Below are positions 17,346-25,140 of a stretch of DNA of 64,000 nt, piece by piece; within the stretch, counting starts at the first letter, position 1, and the number at the start of each line of letters is the position of its first letter. The stretch is from Methanobrevibacter sp. (GTDB lineage Archaea > Methanobacteriota > Methanobacteria > Methanobacteriales > Methanobacteriaceae). The position numbers and the translations under genes are program-made. Below the pieces are notes generated by a model that searched no databases, was not told where the DNA came from, and saw only the letters and a program-made list of their open reading frames with translations. The DNA lies in contig JALFJX010000027.1 of assembly GCA_022775905.1 (NCBI GenBank), forward strand, positions 38,654 to 102,653, given 5' to 3'.

Positions 17346-18296
17346 TTAAATATTTAAAGTTTCATTAACATGCTTTGTAGTTTCACGAATAGTTTCTGCA
17401 GCTTTTATGAAACTTTTTTTCTCATAGTCACTCATATGAATTGGAACAATCACAGCAATTCCATTTTTAGAAGTAACCGCTGGAACACCTAGAGAAACAC
17501 CTTCAACACCTTCAACTTCTCCATCCAAATAACAACTTACTGTTAACACCTTATGAGTATCGGTTATTATTGTTGAAATAATGTTTGAAATTGCAAAAGC
17601 AGGACCGTATTCAGTTGCTCCTTTTTTGGAAATAATTGTTTTTCCTGCATTTCTAAGTTGCTGAAGTAATGATATTACATCCATATCAACATATTCAACA
17701 AAATATTTCAATGGAATACCACCAATAGTAGTTGAACTTAAAAGAGGAACCATATTCTCACCATGCTCACCAACAACCCTCGTATGAACTTCAGATCCAT
17801 TGATATTGACCATTCTTGAAAAATAGTTTTTTAATCTAAGTGAATCCAAGTGGTTTCCAACACCAATCACTTTCATTTTATTAAATCCTGAAGCTTTAAG
17901 AGCAACTGTTGTCATAACGTCCACTGGATTTGTTGCAACCAAAATAATTGAATCTGGCGCATATTCTGCAATTTGTCTTGAGTAATAATCTACAATTTTT
18001 GCATTAGGAACAGCTAAATCAAGACGACTCATTCCAGGACTACGATGAATTCCTGCTGTTATAAGCACAACATCAGAACCTTTAATATCATTAAAATCAC
18101 ATGTAGGAGTTAATTTACAATCAATATTTCTTGAAGATAATGCATCATACATGTCATAAGTTTCACCTTTTGCCTTGTCAAGACTTTGAGGTCTTGCAAC
18201 CATAACAATTTCATCAACTGTATCTTCCCTTGCTAAGGTAAATGCAACGTTTTTACCTATTGTTCCAGTTGATCCAAAAATACTTACCTTTACCAT
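17346..18296 (-). CDS. mdh: Malate dehydrogenase (LDH/MDH superfamily)
   Basis: A 316-residue NAD(P)-dependent dehydrogenase. The nucleotide-binding loop is GSTGTIGK (GxxGxxG, as in methanogen enzymes). ITAGIHRSPGMSRLDL carries an Arg at the position that selects malate/oxaloacetate over lactate, followed by VATNPVDVMT and the catalytic GEHGENMVPLLSS. The chain follows Methanocaldococcus MJ0490-type enzymes throughout. It interconverts malate and oxaloacetate in the incomplete reductive TCA pathway of methanogens. The assignment is clear, but the NAD versus NADP preference is not. Confidence 0.92.
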   Translation of the reverse strand: MVKVSIFGSTGTIGKNVAFTLAREDTVDEIVMVARPQSLDKAKGETYDMYDALSSRNIDCKLTPTCDFNDIKGSDVVLITAGIHRSPGMSRLDLAVPNAKIVDYYSRQIAEYAPDSIILVATNPVDVMTTVALKASGFNKMKVIGVGNHLDSLRLKNYFSRMVNINGSEVHTRVVGEHGENMVPLLSSTTIGGIPLKYFVEYVDMDVISLLQQLRNAGKTIISKKGATEYGPAFAISNIISTIITDTHKVLTVSCYLDGEVEGVEGVSLGVPAVTSKNGIAVIVPIHMSDYEKKSFIKAAETIRETTKHVNETLNI

Positions 18297-18657
18297 AAGA
18301 ATATATTGATTTTTATTATAAAAATAATTTACGAAACTTAAAATTAATTAAAATATTTTTATTTTAACAATGAAAAATTAAACACTCTGATTAAAATTAA
18401 TCAAAATCATACAATTTATATGATTAAAATAAACATGTTAAATAAATTTAAAGAAATTTATACCACATATATGAATCTAATAATACTTATATGATTTTAA
18501 ATTGAATTAGATGAATTGGTCAGAAAGATAAAAATGAAAAGATTTACTAATCTGTCTAAAATCATCATAGATTTACTATAAAAGGTAGAAAGAATATAAG
18601 ATATTTTGTTAAAAATTACAAGACATATATTAAAAACATTAATTACATGATGATAAC
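18297..18657. other. Intergenic region between mdh and an unknown gene
   Basis: About 360 bp of very AT-rich sequence between divergent genes. A TATA-like CATATATTA at about 18624 lies near the right distance for the gene starting at 18658. Several TATGATT/ATTAAAAT repeats occur, but none forms a clear operator. I see no RNA gene and no convincing protein. Confidence 0.4.
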
Positions 18658-19308
18658 ATGAATACCGATGACTTAAAACTAGAAACAAAATGTTATGACG
18701 CTAATGAATACGGATACTTATACGGACTAAACAAAAGAATCCCCGATGAAGAATTTGAAAAAATAAAACAATACTTCAGAGATTTCAGAAGAATGGATTT
18801 CGTAGAAGGAAATGTTCAAGTAACCGGAAGACCAGAAGGATACAGATGCCTTGAAAAAGATGTGAGCAAAGTAGAAAAAATTCTTGGAATAACAAATACC
18901 CTTGAAAAAAGACAAAACAAAATAAAAGAGGCATTCGCAGATCCAATCAAAAAGGCAAATTTGATTGACCAATCATATGAATGGTTAAAAATGCTTTTTG
19001 AAAAAGGTGGAACAAGACCAGAACAAGACTTAAGCAGATTGGCTGTTCATTCAACAAAAATGTACGACCCTAAAGATAGCTTTAAAAATGGTTCAGAAAA
19101 TGGTGAAGGTGAACTGTTCATATACACACCTCATGGAATGTGGTATATCATAAACAATTCGGGCGAATTTTCTGACAAATCATTAAATAATGTTCAAACT
19201 ACACAAGGAGGTGCTGTAGGCCATAGATTAATGTATGACGATTTAGTTGACAGATTAATTAGAATCTACACAGAAGAAAATTTATACACTGGTGCAAAAT
19301 TATATTAA
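18658..19308 (+). CDS. Hypothetical cytoplasmic protein, 216 residues
   Basis: I do not recognise the family. The protein is soluble and charged, without signal or membrane segments. It has a Tyr/Asp-rich start (CYDANEYGYLYGLNKRIPDEE), a central helical part with KRQNKIKEAFADPIKKAN, and a C-terminal part with GELFIYTPHGMWYIINNSG followed by TTQGGAVGHRLMYDDLVDR. The Gly-rich TTQGGAVGHR could be a ligand loop. An amidohydrolase follows on the same strand after 51 bp and may be co-transcribed. Codon use looks like that of neighbours. Confidence 0.65.
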   Translation: MNTDDLKLETKCYDANEYGYLYGLNKRIPDEEFEKIKQYFRDFRRMDFVEGNVQVTGRPEGYRCLEKDVSKVEKILGITNTLEKRQNKIKEAFADPIKKANLIDQSYEWLKMLFEKGGTRPEQDLSRLAVHSTKMYDPKDSFKNGSENGEGELFIYTPHGMWYIINNSGEFSDKSLNNVQTTQGGAVGHRLMYDDLVDRLIRIYTEENLYTGAKLY

Positions 19309-19359
19309 GTTTATTGAACAAATCATTATATTTATTATATTAAATAGAAGGTTAATTTT

Positions 19360-20157
19360 ATGCAAAAGATTATAAATTCACATTGTCACATTTATCCAGA
19401 AAAAATAGCTTCAAGAGCTGTTGTTGGAATTAAAGACTTTTATGATTTAGATATGTCATTAAACGGAAAGGTCAGCGGTTTAATAGAAGATGGTAATAAA
19501 GTTGGTGTTACCCATTATCTAGTTCATTCTGTTGCAACAACTCCAAAGCAAGTAAAATCAATTAATGAATTTATTGCAGAATCCGTAAATACCAATCCAG
19601 AATTATTCACAGGATTTGGAACATTACACCCAGACAGTGAAGATATACAAGCTGATTTCGATTATTTAATTGAACTTGGTCTTAAAGGAGTCAAATTACA
19701 TCCCGATTTCCAATTATTTTCAATGGATGGAGAGAAAGCATTTAAAATTGGAGAAATTGTAAACGAAGGAAATGTACCTTTAATGGTCCATTGTGGTGAT
19801 TTTAGATACAATTATTCAAATCCTGATCAAATTAAACCATTTTTAGAAAAATTCCCAGATTTAACTGTAATAGGCGCTCATTTTGCAGGTTGGAGTGTAT
19901 GGGAAGAAGCTACCGAAAAATTAGCTGGAGCACCTAACTTATATGTTGACTTAAGTTCAAGCTTATATGGATTAAGTCCTGAAAAAGCTGTAGAATTAAT
20001 TCACGCATATGGTGCAGATAAAGTTTTATGGGGAACAGATTATCCTATGTGGGAATCAGTTAGTGAAATGGAATATTTCAACAAACTTGATTTAACCGAA
20101 AAGGAAAGATCCCAAATCCTATATGACAATGCTGCAAAATTATTAGGTTTAATTTAA
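19360..20157 (+). CDS. Amidohydrolase-2-family TIM-barrel metal hydrolase/decarboxylase
   Basis: A 265-residue TIM barrel of the amidohydrolase-2 (ACMSD/resorcylate decarboxylase-like) family. Metal ligand candidates are HCH in INSHCHIYPE (residues 7-9), His in LVHSV, GVKLHPDFQ, MVHCGD, GAHFAGW and the Asp in LWGTDYPMW, the strand-8 signature. Such proteins hydrolyse or decarboxylate small aromatic or cyclic substrates. The substrate here is unknown. It lies 51 bp downstream of an unknown gene with which it may form an operon. Confidence 0.85.
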   Translation: MQKIINSHCHIYPEKIASRAVVGIKDFYDLDMSLNGKVSGLIEDGNKVGVTHYLVHSVATTPKQVKSINEFIAESVNTNPELFTGFGTLHPDSEDIQADFDYLIELGLKGVKLHPDFQLFSMDGEKAFKIGEIVNEGNVPLMVHCGDFRYNYSNPDQIKPFLEKFPDLTVIGAHFAGWSVWEEATEKLAGAPNLYVDLSSSLYGLSPEKAVELIHAYGADKVLWGTDYPMWESVSEMEYFNKLDLTEKERSQILYDNAAKLLGLI

Positions 20158-20179
20158 AAAAAAGTTATAAAAAAAGCAT

Positions 20180-20596
20180 TTAATTTTTAAATGCTTCAAT
20201 TGCTGGTTGAGTTAATAATTCATCAGCAATCATTTTATCTATTTCCTCTAAAGAAAACCAACCATAATCATCATGTTCCCTGCTTATTTTCACTACATCA
20301 CTATCGCAGGTAACATTCATAACTAATTGAATTGATTTAATTTCTTCTTTTGTCTTACATGTAGTGTAATCTTTTCTAACTACTGCATGAAGTTCTTTAA
20401 TATCAATTTCAAGACCAGTTTCTTCTGCATATTCTCTTTTTAGAGCATCATCAAAGAATTCTGATTTTTTAACTTTACCACCAGGAATCTCCCATTTTTC
20501 AGCATCATGTGATGAATGAGATCTGATTTTTAAAAGTAGAATTTTATCATTGAATTCACAGATTCCTCTTATGGTTAATCCCCATTTAGTACTCAT
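20180..20596 (-). CDS. NUDIX hydrolase
   Basis: A 138-residue NUDIX protein. The Nudix box is complete: GKVKKSEFFDDALKREYAEE followed by TGLEI, giving Gx5Ex7REUxEExGU. It hydrolyses nucleoside diphosphates linked to another moiety. The IRSHSSHDAEKWEIPGGKV lead-in resembles MutT/ADP-ribose-type enzymes, but the substrate cannot be set. An AGGT ribosome site lies close to the ATG. It is convergent with the amidohydrolase gene. Confidence 0.92.
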   Translation of the reverse strand: MSTKWGLTIRGICEFNDKILLLKIRSHSSHDAEKWEIPGGKVKKSEFFDDALKREYAEETGLEIDIKELHAVVRKDYTTCKTKEEIKSIQLVMNVTCDSDVVKISREHDDYGWFSLEEIDKMIADELLTQPAIEAFKN

Positions 20597-20636
20597 AATA
20601 GTACCTCCAAAAAATAGTTAAAAGGGAAATATTCCC

Positions 20637-21638
20637 TTATTGTTTCATTGCTTTTTCAACAGCTACTGCAACTGCAACAGATGCACCAACCATTGGATTG
20701 TTACCCATACCGATTAATCCCATCATTTCTACGTGAGCAGGAACTGATGATGAACCAGCAAATTGAGCATCAGAGTGCATACGTCCTAAAGTATCGGTCA
20801 TACCATAGGAAGCAGGACCTGCTGCCATGTTATCTGGGTGTAAAGTTCTTCCTGTTCCTCCACCAGATGCAACAGAGAAGTATTTTTTACCTTGCAAGAT
20901 GCATTCTTTTTTATATGTTCCAGCTACGGGGTGTTGGAAACGTGTTGGGTTGGTTGAGTTACCAGTGATGGATACATCAACTCCTTCCAAATGCATAATA
21001 GCTACACCTTCACGCACATCATCAGCACCATAACATCTAACTTTTGCTCTTTCACCGTCAGAGTATGCTTTTTCTTTAACTACTTTCACTTCACCTGTAA
21101 AATAGTCAAATTCAGTTTCAACATGAGTGAATCCGTTGATTCTTGAAATGATTAATGCAGCATCTTTTCCAAGACCATTTAAGATTACTCTTAAAGGTTT
21201 TTCACGTACTTCATTTGCAGAATTTGCAATACCTATTGCCCCTTCAGCTGCAGCGAAACTTTCGTGACCTGCAAGGAATGCGAAACATTCACTTTCATCG
21301 CTTAAAAGCATTGATGCTAAGTTACCATGACCTAAACCTACTTGTCTGTCATCTGCTACACTTCCAGGAATACAAAATGCTTGTAAACCTTCACCAATTG
21401 CTTTTGCAGCTTCAGATGCTTTTACACATCCTTGTTTTATAGCAATTGCAGCACCAAGAGTATATGCCCAGCATGCATTTTCAAAACAGATTGGTTGAAC
21501 ACCTTTTACGATTTCATATGGGTCAAAATCTTTGTCAAGACAGATTTGTTTTGCTTCTTCAAAGTCTTTGATTCCATATTTTTCTAAAACTGGAGTGATT
21601 TGGTCGATTCTTCTTTCATAACTTTCAAATAAACTCAT
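20637..21638 (-). CDS. GGGtGRT protein
   Basis: A 333-residue protein of the GGGtGRT family, named for a motif that is exact here (ASGGGTGRTLHPDNMAAGP, about residue 257). Other conserved parts are CFENACWAYTLGAAIA, GSVADDRQVGLGHGNLASML and EDD-like acidic loops. Function is not established, but the gene is nearly always beside an Fe-S scaffold-like gene, as it is here with 2 bp between the two. This strongly suggests a joint role in metal or Fe-S cluster handling. Soluble and of normal length. Confidence 0.9.
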   Translation of the reverse strand: MSLFESYERRIDQITPVLEKYGIKDFEEAKQICLDKDFDPYEIVKGVQPICFENACWAYTLGAAIAIKQGCVKASEAAKAIGEGLQAFCIPGSVADDRQVGLGHGNLASMLLSDESECFAFLAGHESFAAAEGAIGIANSANEVREKPLRVILNGLGKDAALIISRINGFTHVETEFDYFTGEVKVVKEKAYSDGERAKVRCYGADDVREGVAIMHLEGVDVSITGNSTNPTRFQHPVAGTYKKECILQGKKYFSVASGGGTGRTLHPDNMAAGPASYGMTDTLGRMHSDAQFAGSSSVPAHVEMMGLIGMGNNPMVGASVAVAVAVEKAMKQ

Positions 21639-21640
21639 AA

Positions 21641-22333
21641 TTATTCACTCCTCGGATCTATTTTTTTAACTGCATCATCAAATCTTCCGTATTGCCCAGT
21701 AGCTTTTTCTATTGCTTCTAATGGATCAACACCATCTTTAATGGAATCCAACATAACTCCAAGATTGATGTATTTGTAACCGATGATTTCATTATCTTCA
21801 TCAAGGCCTATTTCAGTGATGTAACCTTCAGTTAATTCCAAGTATCTTGGACCTTTTTCTTTTGTAGAATAAATTGTTCCGACTTGGCTTCTGTGGCCTT
21901 TTCCTAAGTCTTCAAGTCCAGCACCAATTTGAAGACCTCCTTCTGAAAATGCAGATTGAGTTCTTCCGTAAACAATTTGTAAGAATAATTCACGCATTGC
22001 GGTGTTGATAGCATCACAAACAAGATCAGTGTTTAATGCTTCAAGGATTGTTTTTCCAACTAATATTTCACCAGCCATAGCTGCTGAGTGAGTCATACCA
22101 GAACATCCTAAAGTTTCAACTAATGCTTCTTCAATGATTCCATCTTTAACATTCAAAGTTAATTTACAACAACCTTGTTGCGGTGCACACCAACCAATAC
22201 CGTGTGTAAAACCAGAAATATCACTTATTTCTTTTGCTTTAACCCATCTACCCTCTTCAGGGATTGGAGCAGGGTCGTGATTTGCACCTTTGCGAACAAG
22301 ACACATATTTTCAATTTCTGTTGAATATATCAT
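21641..22333 (-). CDS. NifU-like Fe-S assembly scaffold-type protein paired with GGGtGRT
   Basis: A 230-residue protein annotated in related genomes as an iron-sulfur cluster assembly scaffold-like protein. Cysteine clusters are GWCAPQQGCCKLTLNV near residue 50 and ALVETLGCSGMTHSAAMAGEI, the latter like the NifU/IscU cysteine turn. The C-terminal half contains YTYxxLG-like YKYINLGVMLD. It is the first gene of a two-gene operon with the GGGtGRT protein. The specific recipient of any cluster is unknown. Confidence 0.8.
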   Translation of the reverse strand: MIYSTEIENMCLVRKGANHDPAPIPEEGRWVKAKEISDISGFTHGIGWCAPQQGCCKLTLNVKDGIIEEALVETLGCSGMTHSAAMAGEILVGKTILEALNTDLVCDAINTAMRELFLQIVYGRTQSAFSEGGLQIGAGLEDLGKGHRSQVGTIYSTKEKGPRYLELTEGYITEIGLDEDNEIIGYKYINLGVMLDSIKDGVDPLEAIEKATGQYGRFDDAVKKIDPRSE

Positions 22334-22453
22334 CTTTTTTCTCCAATATTTTACTAATTTAATATATTTCTTTTTTTATTAATGTATTTTATGAAAAATC
22401 AATTAAAATAATTTAAGTATAATAAGAATTAAATTTCTAATTGGTGTTTATCT

Positions 22454-22750
22454 ATGGATTTCATAGTTGTTTTAGCAAAAATCCAACCTAAAGAAGGTTG
22501 CCAAGACAGTATATTAGAACTTTCCGAAGAGTTAATTTTTGAAACTTTACAGGAAGAAGGAAACATCGATTATCAATTATTAAAATCAAATGAAGATGAT
22601 TCATTAACTTTTGTTGAAAAATGGGAAAGTCCAGAAGCTCTTAAAAAACACATGGCTTCACCACATTTCTTAAACTTCCATGATGAATCTGGCGAATTTG
22701 TTGAAAGTAATGATATTCAAGTTCTAAAAGCTAGTGAAGTCAAATTTTAA
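22454..22750 (+). CDS. ABM-domain (YgiN-like) small monooxygenase-type protein
   Basis: A 98-residue dimeric alpha-beta barrel protein. The ABM signature is visible: FIVVLAKIQPKEGCQDSILE, EEGNIDYQLLKSNEDDSLTF and EKWESPEALKKHMASPHFLNF. Relatives oxidise quinols or aromatic polyketides without cofactor, or serve as heme or stress proteins. In a strict anaerobe an oxygenase role is doubtful, so a stress or scavenging role is more likely. It is divergent from the scaffold-GGGtGRT operon. Confidence 0.88.
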   Translation: MDFIVVLAKIQPKEGCQDSILELSEELIFETLQEEGNIDYQLLKSNEDDSLTFVEKWESPEALKKHMASPHFLNFHDESGEFVESNDIQVLKASEVKF

Positions 22751-22907
22751 TTAACTTGTAGTAGATTACTAACTTTAAAATCACTGCTTTTTTTATTACT
22801 TTTTATTATTTTAAAAAAATAAATAATTAAACTAACTATTTTTATAATAACTATAAGAATAATTAATCCTATTTTTAATATATTAAATATGAATTTTCTC
22901 ATCAAAA
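22751..22907. other. Convergent intergenic spacer
   Basis: An AT-rich spacer between convergent genes. T-rich tracts near 22788-22815 follow the plus-strand stop and could act as an archaeal T-run terminator. No other feature is seen. Confidence 0.3.
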
Positions 22908-23135
22908 CTAGTTAACTGTTATACAGTCATTAGGACAAATTGCCATACAGACTTTGCAGCTTTTGCAGACTTGAGAGTCACGCACAGTAGCGACATCATC
23001 CACCATCACAAAAACATTGTTTGGACATGCAATGCCACATTTTTCACAGCCATCACAGCTATCCTCGTTAATGTCAATATGACATTCTTCAACTATCTCT
23101 TTCTTATCTCTCTTAAAAAATGAAAATAATCCCAT
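22908..23135 (-). CDS. 2[4Fe-4S] ferredoxin
   Basis: A 75-residue protein with a short basic N-terminus (MGLFSFFKRDKKE) and two clusters: CDGCEKCGIACPNN and CKSCKVCMAICPND, each CxxCxxCxxxCP. It carries low-potential electrons in the cytoplasm. The neighbour downstream of its strand is a flavodoxin-like reductase with its own ribosome site. The two may work together, but the 59-bp gap gives no proof of an operon. Confidence 0.92.
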   Translation of the reverse strand: MGLFSFFKRDKKEIVEECHIDINEDSCDGCEKCGIACPNNVFVMVDDVATVRDSQVCKSCKVCMAICPNDCITVN

Positions 23136-23194
23136 AAATGATTATCTATAAAAATAGTTATTAAAAGTTATCTAAAAAAATAAAAAAAGTTGGT

Positions 23195-23737
23195 TTAGAA
23201 TTTTAAACCAAGTTCGTAAGCTTCTTTCAATTTGTTTTCTTGTTCTTCAGCAACGATACCTGCAGGACCAGCACTACCTGCGTCAACATGACCAATTACT
23301 TCATATCCCATGAATCCGAATGGAGATGCTTTGGTAAGTTCAATGTATGTGTCATATGTGTGTTCAGGTTGGTTTTCAGTAAAGATTAATGCTGCTTTAC
23401 CAGATAAGCTTTTATCTGGGTTTTGACCAATGCTGTAGAAACGGTCAATGATTAATTTACCTTGAGCAGACATTTGTCCGTAGTAGATAGGAGTTGCAAA
23501 TATTACACCATCAGCTTCAATCATTTCATCCAAAATTTTGTGTCCATCATCTGCACGTACACATTCAGGATTTTCAGCACAGTACATACATGCTTTACAT
23601 GGAGCGATTTCTTGATCTTCTAAATAGTATTTGACAACTTCTCCACCGTTTTCTTCAATACCTTTAATCATTTCATCCATTAATACATCACAATTTCCGC
23701 CTTTACGTGGACTTCCTTGAAGTGCTACAATTTTCAT
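23195..23737 (-). CDS. Flavodoxin-family NAD(P)H-dependent oxidoreductase (iron-sulfur flavoprotein-like)
   Basis: A 180-residue FMN protein: KIVALQGSPRKGGNCDVLMD (flavin phosphate loop), APCKACMYCAENPECVRADD (cysteines that in iron-sulfur flavoproteins bind a 4Fe-4S cluster), and GVIFATPIYYGQMSAQGKL around the isoalloxazine ring. I set the start at the ATG at 23735-23737, which has GGAGG 7-8 bases upstream. An upstream in-frame start adds five residues without support. A role in electron transfer or oxygen/peroxide defence is likely by family. Confidence 0.88.
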   Translation of the reverse strand: MKIVALQGSPRKGGNCDVLMDEMIKGIEENGGEVVKYYLEDQEIAPCKACMYCAENPECVRADDGHKILDEMIEADGVIFATPIYYGQMSAQGKLIIDRFYSIGQNPDKSLSGKAALIFTENQPEHTYDTYIELTKASPFGFMGYEVIGHVDAGSAGPAGIVAEEQENKLKEAYELGLKF

Positions 23738-23868
23738 TATATAATCCTCCAAAATAATTAATTATCATAAATTTTTACAAAAAAATAGCTAATTAAATAG
23801 CTATTGTATAATTATAATCTTTAAAGTATTTAAAACAATAATAATTTATTTAAAAAAGTTTCAATAAA

Positions 23869-24585
23869 ATGATACATATGAAATTATCAAAGTCAAAAGT
23901 CAACACATATCTAAAATGCCCCCTTGAATTTAAATTTCAATATATTGATGAAATTGAAGTTCCTCAAAACAAGTACATGGCTCTTGGAAGCGATGTTCAT
24001 TTAGTAGCTGAAAAATTCGCTGAAAAATTTGGTGATGACCTAGATGATATAAATATCGACAATGAACTCCTAAAAATCGCCCATGATGAAGATATTGGAT
24101 ATGACTTGACTGAACATCTTGATAATTTAGGATCTTTTTTTAAAAGAATATTTGTTGAAAACAAATATAAGCTATTTTCACAGGAAGAATACTTAATTGA
24201 TGAAGACCATCGTTTTTCTGGAATCTGCGACATAATTCTAGAAGATGAAAATGGAGAACTAATTGTTATTGATTATAAAACTTCAAAATCCAGTTCTTTT
24301 TCAAAATATCGCCGTGAACTATGCTATTACAAATTGCTTGTTGAAAATGTATATGGAAAAACAGTTTCACAAGTTGGAGTATACTTTACAAAAAATGATA
24401 AATTAAGACTGCTCGAAATTTGCGATGAAGAAAACAAGCGCAAATACTTAAATGACGATGAAATAAAAGAAGCAGTTGAAACAATGTATAAAGTTAGAAG
24501 AGAAATTAATAATGAAAATTTCCCTGCAAAAAGACAATATTTATGCAGATTCTGCACTTACAGACATATCTGCAAAGGATATTGA
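23869..24585 (+). CDS. PD-(D/E)XK nuclease, Cas4/RecB-like, with Fe-S cysteines
   Basis: A 238-residue nuclease. N-terminal KSKVNTYLKCPLEFKFQY holds the first cysteine, then GSDVHLVAEKF (His motif), RFSGICDIILED (catalytic Asp) and ELIVIDYKTSK (Glu/Asp-x-Lys). The C-terminal triad of cysteines is in YLCRFCTYRHICKGY, giving the four-cysteine 4Fe-4S pattern of Cas4/AddB nucleases. No cas1, cas2 or repeat array is nearby, so this is a stand-alone Cas4-like enzyme probably for DNA repair or processing. Two starts three codons apart are possible. The stop abuts the next convergent gene. Confidence 0.87.
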   Translation: MIHMKLSKSKVNTYLKCPLEFKFQYIDEIEVPQNKYMALGSDVHLVAEKFAEKFGDDLDDINIDNELLKIAHDEDIGYDLTEHLDNLGSFFKRIFVENKYKLFSQEEYLIDEDHRFSGICDIILEDENGELIVIDYKTSKSSSFSKYRRELCYYKLLVENVYGKTVSQVGVYFTKNDKLRLLEICDEENKRKYLNDDEIKEAVETMYKVRREINNENFPAKRQYLCRFCTYRHICKGY

Positions 24586-25068
24586 CTACCTGAACATTCT
24601 TGGAATGAACCTATTTACATTCTGAGAATAAATCTTATAATCTTCACCATACAATTCAATCAACCATTTCTCCTCTGTGTTTTTAATAACTACTGTCAAA
24701 ACAATCCAGTAAATTACAGGCAAAACAAATAAGTACACATTTTAAGAGAATAGTATTGCACCAGTTGAAATGTAAAGTGATGGTGCATAAATAGGATGTC
24801 TAACCAATGCATAGACTCCAGTTGTTTCAAGTTTATTTTCTCTAATTTTCCCATATATTCCTGATTTAACAGCTAAAAACCAAAATAGAATTCCATTAAT
24901 TACAACCAATACACCTAAAATCATCAAAAGAAAATTTAAAGCATCAACAGAATATATGGGCATTGCATTATAAAAAGTTAATATGACACCAATCATAGAA
25001 ATTATGAGAATTGGAGCAATTAAAAACGGCCCAATACCAAAAACGGGCAAATGATTATTTTCTTTCAT
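24586..25068 (-). pseudogene. Isoprenylcysteine-carboxyl-methyltransferase-like protein with in-frame stop
   Basis: The first 108 residues are membrane-spanning and contain ETTGVYALVRHPIYAPSLYI, the ICMT/phospholipid methyltransferase core (RHPxYxxxL). A TAA then interrupts after AILFS (24742-24744). The same frame continues without shift as NVYLFVLPVIYWIVLTVV and then KNTEEKWLIELYGEDYKIYSQNVNRFIP to a stop at 24586-24588. This second half carries the EExxL...YxxY pattern needed for methyl transfer. So one nonsense change separates two halves of a normal-length gene. Readthrough by pyrrolysine is excluded since the codon is TAA. Confidence 0.8.
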
Positions 25069-25140
25069 ATCTTATAATATATGAAAATTAATATAAAATA
25101 GTTTTTAACTAAAAATAAAAAAAGATATGAAGTTAAGAGG

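Noticed and set aside
18497..18688. Minus-strand 63-codon frame upstream of the 18658 gene
   Set aside because: It overlaps the promoter and start of the 216-residue gene and has low-complexity Ile/Phe content with no ribosome site.
20648..21442. Plus-strand open frames opposite the GGGtGRT gene
   Set aside because: They are antisense shadows with skewed His/Leu composition and no start signals. The minus-strand gene has exact family motifs.
23869..24585. Part of a CRISPR-Cas system
   Set aside because: No cas1/cas2, effector gene or repeat array occurs anywhere in the window.
24742..24744. Pyrrolysine readthrough of the stop inside the methyltransferase-like gene
   Set aside because: The codon is TAA. 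Pyrrolysine uses TAG, so this is treated as a nonsense change.
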